Shown here: positions 1-6,967 of the stretch, piece after piece
Position numbering within the stretch: position 1 is the stretch's first letter
Layout of the letters: every line of letters begins with the position of its first letter
NCBI GenBank assembly: GCA_004554665.1
Contig: SFKY01000027.1
Coordinates: forward strand, 1 to 31,039
Direction of reading: 5' to 3'
Length of the DNA stretch: 31,039 nt
Origin: Bacteroidales bacterium
GTDB lineage: Bacteria > Bacteroidota > Bacteroidia > Bacteroidales > Bacteroidaceae
Translations under genes and position numbers: made by a program
The notes under the pieces: generated by a model
Told to the model about the DNA's origin: nothing
Databases searched by the model: none
The model's input: the letters and a program-made list of their open reading frames with translations, nothing else

Positions 1-235
1 CGTTTGTGGAAATTGAATAAGCAAAACCAAAATAATTGTTAACACTAAATTCTACAACCAGAAAAAGCCTCTATTTTTCCATTTTTTGCGTTTTCAGGAC
101 GAGCGGTCATCTCCGCTTCAAATATTCGAAAAACAACGGGAGTTGAGAGGGGATAACTCCCCTATTTTTAGGCATTTAGGGCCTAAAAAACATGCCATAA
201 AAACTTGTTATTCTGGATAAAAAACAGACAGAAAA
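1..235. other. Gene-free left edge with two small hairpins
   Basis: I see no coding region here. Two short inverted repeats are visible. GGGAGTT at 138-144 pairs with AACTCCC at 155-161. TTTTTAGGC at 165-173 pairs with GCCTAAAAA at 181-189, with a 7-nt loop. The second has A/T-rich arms and could act as a weak terminator for a gene left of the window, but nothing in the window confirms that. Confidence 0.4.
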
Positions 236-270
236 CGGCAAAAAGTGCGGAAAAAGACTACTTTTTGCCG
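236..270 (-). terminator. Rho-independent terminator of holA
   Basis: CGGCAAAAAGT (236-246) and ACTTTTTGCCG (260-270) form a perfect 11-bp stem with a 13-nt loop. Read on the minus strand, the hairpin begins right after the holA stop codon and is followed by TTTTC. Confidence 0.7.
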
Positions 271-271
271 C

Positions 272-1220
272 TTAATGGAGGATGAAAAAGAGCAACTCTT
301 TGGCCAGATCGCCCGTTGAAGTACTTACATTGCCTATTCCTTTGCTCTTTGCATCCGTCACTTTTATCATGTGGATAATATTCAGCACCTTTGTTGCGCT
401 ATAGTTCCTCATGCCTGTGATGTATTCTTTGGCCGCCCACGAAGACTTCAGCTCCAGGTAATTTGCCAAAGCATTCTCATTATTCTTCTCGGGTGCATAG
501 TGTGCAATCATCAGGTTTTGGAAATAGTTGAAGAGCAATGGCACGAAACTATACAAAGAGCCCGCTTTGGGATTATTGAAAGTCTTTGCTTACTCCTATT
601 TGCTGTTCCACAACGTCGGGTGTAATCCTCCGATCATTTGCCGGCAGCGAAATCATCACTTTCTCCAACTCTGAGGTAAGCCGCGACAGATCGGCCCCAA
701 TATGCTCAGCAATCATCGAAGCCGACTTGTTGTCGATAGTTACTCCCCGCAACTTGAGATAGCCCATGATAAAATCGGGCAACTCGTAATCGCGCTTCTT
801 TTTGCTTTCAAACACTATCCCCGATGTCTTCGCTTTGGCCAACACGCTCCTGTCCACTTTTCCACCCTTGTAGCAAAGCACCAGAATCGTGGAGGGAACA
901 GGAGTAGCCAGATACTTGACCAACAGGTCTGCATTCTTCAGGCTCTGCGCTTCCTTGACGATGACCACCCGATGGGTAGCCATCATCGGAAACTCCCGGG
1001 CCAGGTCCACCACCTGCGCAGCTGTCACATCCGAACCGAAAACCACAGACTGGTTAAAGTCGCGCTCTTCGGGCTGCAACACATTATCAGCTATATAGTC
1101 GGTAATTTTGTCCAAAAAATAAGGCTCATCACCCATTAATATATATATAGGTGAGAAATTCCCTGCCTTGAGGGCACGCATGATGCTGTCGTAAGTCGTA
1201 CCTGTAGTTTTTTCTGCCAT
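272..1220 (-). pseudogene. holA: DNA polymerase III delta subunit, frameshifted (holA locus)
   Basis: HolA is the clamp-loader delta subunit, which opens the beta sliding clamp. The 5' part (1220 down to 573, start MAEKTTGTTYDS) covers the N-terminal and AAA+-like domains (GDEPYFLDKI, FPMMATHRVVIVKEAQ, GADLSRLTSELEK) and stops after GVSKDFQ, at about 215 residues. The next frame, from about 585 down to 272, carries the C-terminal domain (NNPKAG, PLLFNYFQNLMIAHYAPEK, RNYSA, ending ELLFFILH). From memory of the family, about 22-26 residues that normally sit between KDF and NNPK are absent. This therefore looks like a short out-of-frame deletion, not a single-base slip. ATG at 1218-1220 is chosen because the longer reading only adds an unconserved leader. 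The gene is normally essential, so an assembly error is a serious alternative. Confidence 0.8.
573..1220 (-). CDS. holA: HolA N-terminal fragment (open part of the broken gene)
   Basis: This is the readable 5' portion of the locus, about 215 residues ending at TAA 573-575. It keeps domains I and II and the start of domain III but lacks the C-terminal helical collar domain, through which delta subunits assemble into the clamp-loader pentamer. If translated alone it could hold the clamp-binding face yet be unlikely to assemble normally. The minus-strand box TATCTTTGC at 1405-1413 is a plausible promoter with a leader of roughly 180 nt. Confidence 0.7.
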   Translation of the reverse strand: MAEKTTGTTYDSIMRALKAGNFSPIYILMGDEPYFLDKITDYIADNVLQPEERDFNQSVVFGSDVTAAQVVDLAREFPMMATHRVVIVKEAQSLKNADLLVKYLATPVPSTILVLCYKGGKVDRSVLAKAKTSGIVFESKKKRDYELPDFIMGYLKLRGVTIDNKSASMIAEHIGADLSRLTSELEKVMISLPANDRRITPDVVEQQIGVSKDFQ

Positions 1221-1322
1221 AACGAATCGTATTGTGGGCAACCTCCCGCTTCTCACATAGCCCAATCAGGCTTTGCAGGAAAAAATCCCGGGACTTTTAC
1301 GCTTGGTCTTCTTTTATTTTAC

Positions 1323-1331
1323 TACCTTTGC
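1323..1331 (+). promoter_or_regulatory. -7 box TACCTTTGC for the HsdR-N-like gene
   Basis: This matches the Bacteroidetes -7 consensus TAnnTTTG. A TTG at 1303-1305 is a possible -33 element, spaced 17 bp, slightly short. The next plus-strand gene starts at 1505, giving a leader of about 170 nt. Confidence 0.5.
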
Positions 1332-1404
1332 ACCCGAGTACAAAGACAGCCAAAGCCGAAAGCACTGTCGCCGAAACATATTGCAGAGGCACTGCCTATC
1401 TCCT

Positions 1405-1413
1405 GCAAAGATA
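1405..1413 (-). promoter_or_regulatory. -7 box TATCTTTGC for holA
   Basis: Exact minus-strand match to TAnnTTTGC in the divergent space between holA and the HsdR-N-like gene. No well-spaced TTG -33 element was found. Confidence 0.45.
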
Positions 1414-1504
1414 CGCTAAATCAAGCGCAATAGAAAGGAAAAGACCAAGTTTTTTCCATTTTTTGCCACAGGAAAGCCACTCACCATCATACAAGAAGAT
1501 AAGA

Positions 1505-1954
1505 ATGTCACATCTCAACCTACCCGATTTCGACATCAAGATAGCCGGAACCCGTTCCCATCCAACGGTTTTCGACAGGTTGCGACGCCGTTATGTCGCC
1601 CTCACTCCCGAAGAGTGGGTGCGCCAACACTTCGTCAACTACCTCATCGTCCACAAAGGCTACCCCGCTTCGTTGCTGGCAAACGAAGTGCGACTGACCA
1701 TTGGCGACAAGACTTTAAGAGCCGACACCCTACTCTACGACCTACAGATGCGCCCCCGTCTCATTGTAGAATACAAGGCACCCCACATAGTCATTTCGCA
1801 AAAGACCTTCGACCAGGTCTTTGCCTACAACCTGCTGCTCAAGGCCGATTATTTTATCATCAGCAATGGGCTCCACCACTACTGTTGCAGGCTTTCCGAA
1901 AACCATGAAAAATTTTTATTTTTACCAGATATTCCAGATTACAAAAATATTTGA
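1505..1954 (+). CDS. HsdR N-terminal-domain-like PD-(D/E)XK protein
   Basis: A 149-residue protein resembling the stand-alone 'type I restriction enzyme R protein N-terminal domain' family (HSDR_N_2), often found beside holA in Bacteroidetes. The nuclease core is visible: an acidic residue in LRAD (D74) followed by VEYK (E89, K91), the D...ExK pattern. There is no helicase part and no hsdM or hsdS nearby, so it is not a restriction system. Start MSHLNLPDFD at 1505 was chosen because upstream residues in the same frame are low-quality and unconserved. It is divergent from holA and convergent with the zinc-ribbon gene. The substrate is unknown. Confidence 0.8.
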   Translation: MSHLNLPDFDIKIAGTRSHPTVFDRLRRRYVALTPEEWVRQHFVNYLIVHKGYPASLLANEVRLTIGDKTLRADTLLYDLQMRPRLIVEYKAPHIVISQKTFDQVFAYNLLLKADYFIISNGLHHYCCRLSENHEKFLFLPDIPDYKNI

Positions 1955-2038
1955 CAAAACCACATCGACTACACATCGTCCTGACAAGCGTTTTCGACAG
2001 TTTTTGTCCAGTCTCACACATCCCCCACTAACGTCAAG

Positions 2039-2076
2039 AAGCCCCGCAACTCTCCTTCAGGAAAGCTACGGGGCTT
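2039..2076. terminator. Bidirectional hairpin between convergent genes
   Basis: AAGCCCCG (2039-2046) pairs with CGGGGCTT (2069-2076). It lies between the convergent HsdR-N-like and zinc-ribbon genes. The flanks are only weakly T-rich, so termination is likely but not certain. Confidence 0.55.
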
Positions 2077-2104
2077 CTATCGTTCCTATAATCACAGCAG
2101 AGGA

Positions 2105-2923
2105 TTAATCTTCCTCCTCTTCCTTCTTTTTCTTTACAGTACGCTTGCGCTTCGACTTGTCTTCTACAATCTGCTTAACACCCGCCAAATCGGGGTCGAT
2201 CATGATACGGCCGCAATACTCGCACACGATAATCTTCTTGTGCATCTTGATGTCCAGCTGCCTCTGGGGCGGTATCTTGTTGAAACAGCCACCACAGGCA
2301 TCACGCTGAACCACCGTAATGCCCAAACCATTGCGGGCATTCTTGCGTATGCGCTTGAAACTGCCCAGCAGTCTCGGCTCTATCTTGGCCTCCAGGTCGC
2401 GAGCCTTGGCCTTCAGCTTCTCCTCCTCGTCCCTTGTCTCCTGCATGATTTCCTCCAGTTCGCTACGCTTTTCTGCCAGCGCCTGGTCTCTGTCTTCTAT
2501 CAGTTCACGGGTATGGGCCAGTTCCCTGTTCTTCTCGTCTATCTTGACGATAGCTTCCTTAATTTTCTTGTTGCACAGCTCCACTTCCAGCGTCTGAAAC
2601 TCTATCTCCTTGCTCAGCGTGTCGTATTCGCGGTTGTTCTTCACCTCATTCAACTGCTTCTGATAGCGCTCGATGCTGGCTTGAGCCTGTACAATCTCGC
2701 CCTTTTTCCTTGTCACCGCGCTCTGGAAATCCCCGATTTCACTCTCTATTTTTTCCACGCGCGTGTTCAGTCCCTCCAGTTCGTCTGCCAGGTCCTGTAC
2801 TTCGAGGGGCAACTCTCCTCTCAGCGCACGTTTCTCGTCAATAGACGAGAGTGTAAGCTGCAACTGATAGAGTGCCTTCAGTTTCTCTTCTACCGATAAT
2901 TCTGTTGGGGTCTTCTTTACCAT
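2105..2923 (-). CDS. Coiled-coil zinc-ribbon protein (C4-type)
   Basis: 272 residues. The first ~190 are a long charged coiled coil (repeated E/K/Q-rich heptads such as LEGLNTRVEKIESEIGDFQ). Next comes a C4 zinc ribbon with two CxxC pairs (CGGC and CEYC, with KMHKKIIVCEYCGRI between them). The protein ends in a very basic then acidic tail (KSKRKRTVKKKKEEEED). This is the CT398-like / 'zinc ribbon domain-containing protein' family, almost always next to nif3 in Bacteroidetes. Its function is not firmly known; the ribbon suggests nucleic-acid or protein binding. It starts 13 nt after nif3 and is probably co-transcribed with it. Confidence 0.85.
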   Translation of the reverse strand: MVKKTPTELSVEEKLKALYQLQLTLSSIDEKRALRGELPLEVQDLADELEGLNTRVEKIESEIGDFQSAVTRKKGEIVQAQASIERYQKQLNEVKNNREYDTLSKEIEFQTLEVELCNKKIKEAIVKIDEKNRELAHTRELIEDRDQALAEKRSELEEIMQETRDEEEKLKAKARDLEAKIEPRLLGSFKRIRKNARNGLGITVVQRDACGGCFNKIPPQRQLDIKMHKKIIVCEYCGRIMIDPDLAGVKQIVEDKSKRKRTVKKKKEEEED

Positions 2924-2936
2924 AATAATTCAATGA

Positions 2937-3725
2937 TTATAAATAAACGATGGGATTTGTATTGACACGTGAGCATACACATCTCACGTCCGGACACGCC
3001 TCCTTCAGTATTAACTCAAAAATCTCTTTCGTATATTGCTCGCTCTCGTAATGGCCGATGACCGCAATCTGTATCTGCTGCTCATGGCCGAAAAACTCGT
3101 GGTAGCGCATCTCTCCCGTCACGAAGGCATCGGCACCTGCTGCTATGGCCGCATCGAGCATCATCGCTCCCGCGCCGCCACACAGTGCCACCTTCTTTAT
3201 AGGCCGCGCCAACAGTTCGTTGGCCTGCACGCAAGCCACACCAAACTGCTGCTTCAACATCTGTACAAACCGGGCGGCCGAGAGGGCTTCGGGTAGTGTG
3301 CCTACCACACCTTCACCTCCCCTGACGTGGTCTATCTCTTTCTCGCGTCCGATAAAGCGGAGCCCTTGCAGCCCCATCTTCTCGGCAATCTTATAGTTTA
3401 CCCCACCCGTGGCAGCATCCAGATTGGTATGCATAGACACGATGGCCACACCGCTGATGATAGCCTTGGCCACCGTACGTTGTACGGCATCCTCGCCCAC
3501 AATGCGACGCAACTTCCTGAAGATGAGCGGATGGTGCGATATGATGAGATTACAGCCCGTAGCCACGGCCTCGTCTACCACAGCCTCCGTCACGTCCAGA
3601 CACAATAAAGCCCCTGAGACTTCCGCTTCTGTTAATCCGATTTGCAGGCCGGCATTGTCATAGTCTTCCTGCAAGGGCAGAGGCGCGAATCGTTCAAGGG
3701 CGCTAACCACTTCTGATGTTTTCAC
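2937..3725 (-). CDS. Nif3-like dinuclear metal-centre hexameric protein
   Basis: A NIF3/YbgI family protein, often labelled GTP cyclohydrolase 1 type 2-like. It has the usual SALERFAPLPLQEDYDNAGLQIG start, the metal-ligand region NLIISHHPLIFRKL, SMHTNLDAATGGVN, and the C-terminal GEMRYHEF and GHYESEQ motifs. The set of His, Asp and Glu ligands for two metals looks complete. Function in bacteria is unsettled. I place the start at the GTG 3725-3723 (262 residues, beginning MKTSEVV). The upstream TTG reading at 3749 overlaps the -7 box TATCTTTGC (3746-3754) and would lie outside the transcript. It leads the two-gene operon with the zinc-ribbon protein. Confidence 0.85.
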   Translation of the reverse strand: MKTSEVVSALERFAPLPLQEDYDNAGLQIGLTEAEVSGALLCLDVTEAVVDEAVATGCNLIISHHPLIFRKLRRIVGEDAVQRTVAKAIISGVAIVSMHTNLDAATGGVNYKIAEKMGLQGLRFIGREKEIDHVRGGEGVVGTLPEALSAARFVQMLKQQFGVACVQANELLARPIKKVALCGGAGAMMLDAAIAAGADAFVTGEMRYHEFFGHEQQIQIAVIGHYESEQYTKEIFELILKEACPDVRCVCSRVNTNPIVYL

Positions 3726-3745
3726 GCTAAATATACATTTAGGCT

Positions 3746-3754
3746 GCAAAGATA
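3746..3754 (-). promoter_or_regulatory. -7 box TATCTTTGC of nif3
   Basis: Exact TAnnTTTGC on the minus strand, 20 bp upstream of the GTG start. It implies a short leader and argues for the GTG over the upstream TTG. Confidence 0.55.
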
Positions 3755-3926
3755 CGCATTTGCCGCGACATATTCCCCCTACCCTTCCCTATATTTAACC
3801 ATTTATAACTATTATTTGGTTCTACAAGAACTGCTACGTGCCACCACAGGCACCGCTAAATCTCCTGTTTCAAGCCTTTTATGGCATAAAAGATTTCCCC
3901 TCCATCCGTTTTTTCCCACTTTTTGC

Positions 3927-3958
3927 TTGCCAAGAAACCAATTTTTGGTTATCTTTGC
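3927..3958 (+). promoter_or_regulatory. Promoter TTG-N20-TATCTTTGC upstream of the sialidase
   Basis: TTG (3927-3929) and TATCTTTGC (3950-3958) are spaced as expected for the primary sigma factor of Bacteroidetes. The leader to the sialidase ATG would be about 115 nt. A second box lies downstream at 4015-4023. Confidence 0.55.
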
Positions 3959-4014
3959 AGAAGATAGGCATCAGTTCGGCAATCAGAGAAAACTCTATTG
4001 CGATCACCTTGCAC

Positions 4015-4023
4015 TATCTTTGC
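4015..4023 (+). promoter_or_regulatory. Second -7 box TATCTTTGC, sialidase-proximal
   Basis: An exact -7 match 55 bp before the sialidase ATG. A -33 TTG at 3998-4000 is only 14 bp away, so this may be weaker than the distal promoter, or used under other control. Confidence 0.45.
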
Positions 4024-4078
4024 ACAGAAGACCTTATCTTGTTTTTTATTCATTAACTTATTGAACCATCTGACAATT

Positions 4079-5296
4079 ATGAACTACAGACCCATCCACC
4101 TGTTTGTCGCTATCATCTACATGATACTTGCCGGCAGCATCCACTGCCATGCACAGGCCATCACCCTATTTCCCACCACGGCCGCCGACTGTTACCGCAT
4201 CCCCTCTATCCTCCAACTCACCGATGGCACCCTCGTGGCCTTCACCGATTACCGCTTTGGCAAGGGCGACACCGGCTCCGGACGCATCGACATACTTTAC
4301 AAGACTCTGGGCGCATCGGGCGTATGGTCAGAGAGCAAGATGGCCATGCAGGGAGACGGCCACAAGGCCGAAACCATCTCCTACGCCTATGGCGATGCTG
4401 CCACCGTGACCGACCGGGAGACAGGCCACGTGCTGCTGATGGCCGCCGCCGGCAGCGTGAGCTACCACCACTCCACCACCGCCCAGCCCCTGCGGATCGC
4501 ACGCACTATGGGCACACCCGGATGTGGCGACCTGATACGCTGGACAGCGCCTACCGACGAGACCCAGCCCATCTACAGCCTCTTTCCCGAGGCCAAACGT
4601 ATCTTCTTCGGCAGCGGACGCATCTGCCAAAGCCGACAAGTGAAGCATGGCACCCACTATCGACTCTACGCCGCACTGTGTACCAACCTCGGATCGCTGG
4701 TGGTCTATTCCGACAATTTCGGCATCAGCTGGCATGCCCTTGGTGGAAGTGAGGCCCGCCCTGCCCCCGACGGCGATGAACCCAAGTGCGAAGAATTGCC
4801 CGACGGTAGCGTACTGCTCAGTTGCAGACAGTCGAGAGGCGGCCAACGTTATTACAACATCTTTACCTATACCGACACCCACGCAGCCACAGGTTCTTGG
4901 GCCACGGTAGCCACTACCGACCTGCCAGGCATCACCAACGGCAGTGCCACCAACGGCGAGGTGCTCATCGTGCCGGCCGTGCGCACCGCAGACGGCAAGC
5001 CAGTGCACCTGCTCCTGCAATCGGTGCCCACCAACAAGCGCAACAATGTGACCATCTACTACAAGCAGATAGCTTCCAGAGACACCTATGCGTCGCCTGC
5101 CATACTCGCCACCGGATGGGAGGGTTCTTGCCAAGTGAGCCAGACCTCCTCGGCTTACTCGACCATGATACAGACCCAGAAGGGAGATATCGCCTTCCTG
5201 TACGAAGAAAACGAGAAACATTCCGGCTACGACATCCAGTACCAGCAGCTGTCGCTCCCCACCATCACAGGCCAGGCCTACCGATTCCGCCCATAG
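4079..5296 (+). CDS. Secreted exo-alpha-sialidase (GH33)
   Basis: 405 residues. An N-terminal signal peptide (about 1-26, ending CHAQ) sends it to the periplasm or outside. The mature part reads as a six-bladed sialidase. It has YRIP with R40 of the arginine triad, DYRFGKGD (about 57-64), GDAATVTDRETG (about 105-116) where the acid/base loop falls, and an Asp-box SDNFGISW (211-218). It also has the EPKCEELPDGSVLLSCR segment with Glu and R250, and a C-terminal YEENEKHSGYDIQY. It would release terminal sialic acid from host glycans. It stands alone: no SusC/D pair and no nan catabolic genes lie nearby. ATG 4079 was chosen because the signal peptide starts there. Confidence 0.88.
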   Translation: MNYRPIHLFVAIIYMILAGSIHCHAQAITLFPTTAADCYRIPSILQLTDGTLVAFTDYRFGKGDTGSGRIDILYKTLGASGVWSESKMAMQGDGHKAETISYAYGDAATVTDRETGHVLLMAAAGSVSYHHSTTAQPLRIARTMGTPGCGDLIRWTAPTDETQPIYSLFPEAKRIFFGSGRICQSRQVKHGTHYRLYAALCTNLGSLVVYSDNFGISWHALGGSEARPAPDGDEPKCEELPDGSVLLSCRQSRGGQRYYNIFTYTDTHAATGSWATVATTDLPGITNGSATNGEVLIVPAVRTADGKPVHLLLQSVPTNKRNNVTIYYKQIASRDTYASPAILATGWEGSCQVSQTSSAYSTMIQTQKGDIAFLYEENEKHSGYDIQYQQLSLPTITGQAYRFRP

Positions 5297-5355
5297 TCCT
5301 TACTGCCCCTGCCCATCACACTTGACAGGCTGTAGGCCGCTTGATGGCATACCCT

Positions 5356-5402
5356 ATTGTCCCGCAACGGTATATCGTTACCATATACCGTTGCGGGACA
5401 AT
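5356..5402. repeat. Perfect 20-bp inverted repeat upstream of the recombinase
   Basis: The arms 5356-5375 and 5383-5402 are perfect reverse complements (core TGTCCCGCAACGGTATAT), separated by the 7-nt loop CGTTACC. It lies between the sialidase stop and the recombinase start. There is no T-run after either arm, so it does not look like an ordinary terminator. It could be a recombinase-binding or core site, or an operator for the recombinase gene. Confidence 0.75.
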
Positions 5403-5421
5403 TGTAACGTCCGCACTTCGG

Positions 5422-5430
5422 CACCTTTGC
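5422..5430 (+). promoter_or_regulatory. -7-like box CACCTTTGC of the recombinase
   Basis: A near match to TAnnTTTG, with C for the first T, and a TTG at 5402-5404 touching the end of the inverted repeat. It sits 30 bp before the chosen ATG. If real, protein bound to the palindrome would sit on the -33 region. Confidence 0.35.
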
Positions 5431-5460
5431 ACACGGTTAATGACATCAACTCAAATAACC

Positions 5461-6603
5461 ATGACAAGAAACAAGAAAACTACAAAGGCGAAAGAGCCCA
5501 TCCGGCTCAGAATGAAGAATCTGAAGAACGGAAACAAGAGTCTGTATCTGGACACCTACAGAGATGGCAAACGTTCCTACGAATTTCTGAAACTGTACCT
5601 CGTCCCCGAAACCGACAAGAATACCCGCCGGCAAAACCATGCCACTCTCACTGCCGCCTACAAGATCAAGGCCGACCGGATCATCGAGTTCACCAACCGT
5701 GAGGCCGGCATCAGCCAAGCACATAAAGGGCAAAAAATATACCTGCTCGACTGGATGCAACAGTACAAAGACAACCAGCAGAAGCGCAGCCGAAAAGACG
5801 GATACCAGATAGATATGGCCATACGCATACTGACTACGTATGCTGGAGACAAGGTGACGATGGACAAAGTAGACAAGGGCTTTTGCAAAGGATACATAGA
5901 CTATCTCCTCACAGCCTACAAACCCAACGGAAAACCCGTCAGGCAAACCACGGCACACAACTATTACCGCGTGGTCAACGGCGCGCTCAATGCCGCAGTG
6001 CGCGAAGACATCATCAAGTTCAATCCTTTCACCAAACTCTGCAGCTCGGACAAAATACACAAACCCGAGAGCAAGCGCGAGTACATGACCATAGACGAGG
6101 TACGAAAACTCATCGCCACACCCATGCGCCACCCACAGGTCAAGGCAGCCTACCTCTTCTCCTGCTTCTGCGGATTGCGCATCAGCGACATCAATGCCCT
6201 GACATGGGCAGACGTGTATGAAGACGGCGGGCAGACCCGCCTCCAAGTGGTCATGCAAAAGACCAAGGTGCCCATCTACCTGCCGCTCTCCCCCGAGGCA
6301 CTGCGATGGATGCCGAAACGCAATGGCAAGAAACCGGAAGAAAAAGTGTTCCAACTGCCGTCTACCGTCACCGTCAACATCCTGCTCAAACCTTGGGCCA
6401 AGTCAGCAGGCATCGACAAACACGTCACCTTCCATACTGCCCGCCACACCTTCGCCACCATGATGCTTACACTGGGCGCCGACCTCTACACCACCAGCAA
6501 GCTCCTCGGCCATACCGATGTGCGTATGACACAAATCTATGCCAAAATCATCAACCGTAAAAAAGACGAGGCCGTGAACCTCGTCAACGGCCTCTTTGAT
6601 TGA
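5461..6603 (+). CDS. Tyrosine recombinase / phage-type integrase
   Basis: 380 residues in three parts. An arm-binding N-terminus (about 10-60, NGNKSLYLDTYRDGKRSYEF) comes first. A SAM-like core-binding domain follows (about 95-195, YLLDWMQQYKD ... HNYYRVVNGALNAAV). The catalytic domain has R240 in CGLRISD, a beta-hairpin lysine in MQKTKVPIYLPL, H325 and R328 in HTARH, H351 in LGHTDV and the nucleophile Y360 in MTQIYAK. All catalytic residues are present. It is an orphan: no excisionase, relaxase or cargo is next to it. It could be the remnant of an integrated element or a DNA invertase. An in-frame ATG at 5440 is an alternative start. Confidence 0.9.
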   Translation: MTRNKKTTKAKEPIRLRMKNLKNGNKSLYLDTYRDGKRSYEFLKLYLVPETDKNTRRQNHATLTAAYKIKADRIIEFTNREAGISQAHKGQKIYLLDWMQQYKDNQQKRSRKDGYQIDMAIRILTTYAGDKVTMDKVDKGFCKGYIDYLLTAYKPNGKPVRQTTAHNYYRVVNGALNAAVREDIIKFNPFTKLCSSDKIHKPESKREYMTIDEVRKLIATPMRHPQVKAAYLFSCFCGLRISDINALTWADVYEDGGQTRLQVVMQKTKVPIYLPLSPEALRWMPKRNGKKPEEKVFQLPSTVTVNILLKPWAKSAGIDKHVTFHTARHTFATMMLTLGADLYTTSKLLGHTDVRMTQIYAKIINRKKDEAVNLVNGLFD

Positions 6604-6646
6604 CCTATCCTATAGAAATCGCAAATGCGGCATTTAGACCTCGTAA

Positions 6647-6676
6647 ATGCCACCTTTAGCGCGCTAATTGTGGCAT
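6647..6676. repeat. Imperfect 30-bp palindrome after the recombinase
   Basis: ATGCCAC (6647-6653) and GTGGCAT (6670-6676) flank the perfect core TTAGCGCGCTAA (6656-6667). A smaller GGCATTTA/TAAATGCC inverted repeat overlaps its left side at about 6629-6651. The left half resembles the arms of the large palindrome at 10432-10510 (shared word AAATGCCACCTTTA), so the two appear to belong to one family. Confidence 0.6.
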
Positions 6677-6744
6677 CTACGTAGACCTGTACAATGCTAA
6701 CAACAATTAACAGTACAATCAACAGATCTTTAAAATGTAACTTA

Positions 6745-6862
6745 CACTTCTCTCTTTAGGTATCAAGTAACATCTGTAACCATCTCACAAAGAGAAGTGC
6801 CCAGAAGTGTTGCCTATCTATCCTATGGTGGCTTTCAGGATAGAGACAACACTTCTTTTTTT
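6745..6862 (+). ncRNA. Candidate structured RNA with mutually exclusive hairpins
   Basis: CACTTCTCT (6745-6753) can pair with AGAGAAGTG (6791-6799). A second hairpin, AGAAGTGTTG (6803-6812) with CAACACTTCT (6847-6856), has an inner TCTATCCT/AGGATAGA stem and runs into seven Ts. Because AGAAGTG occurs in both right-hand elements and CACTTCT in both partners, alternative pairings are possible. It could be the recombinase 3' UTR, a small RNA, or an attenuator. No clear promoter was found just upstream. Confidence 0.4.
6803..6862 (+). terminator. Strong Rho-independent terminator
   Basis: An 18-bp stem in two segments (6803-6812 with 6847-6856, and 6817-6824 with 6837-6844) is closed by the 12-nt loop 6825-6836 and followed by T7 on the plus strand. 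It would end transcription from the recombinase, or from a small RNA, before the convergent permease gene. Confidence 0.8.
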
Positions 6863-6967
6863 ATACCCATGCGATACAGAGACTGTGATGCAAAATCGTT
6901 TCCCATAGACCAGGAAACAGGAATGTTGCGCTACAGACTACAGCGATAGACACAACGGCTGTCCAAA

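Noticed and set aside
1505..1954. A type I restriction system
   Set aside because: Only the small N-terminal nuclease-like domain is present; no helicase, methylase or specificity genes adjoin it.
4328..5221. A long minus-strand frame opposite the sialidase
   Set aside because: Low-complexity Gly/Val/His-rich translation without motifs; shadow of the sialidase.
5461..6603. A complete integrated mobile element
   Set aside because: No tRNA junction, direct-repeat ends, relaxase, phage or cargo genes were found; the neighbours are ordinary chromosomal genes.
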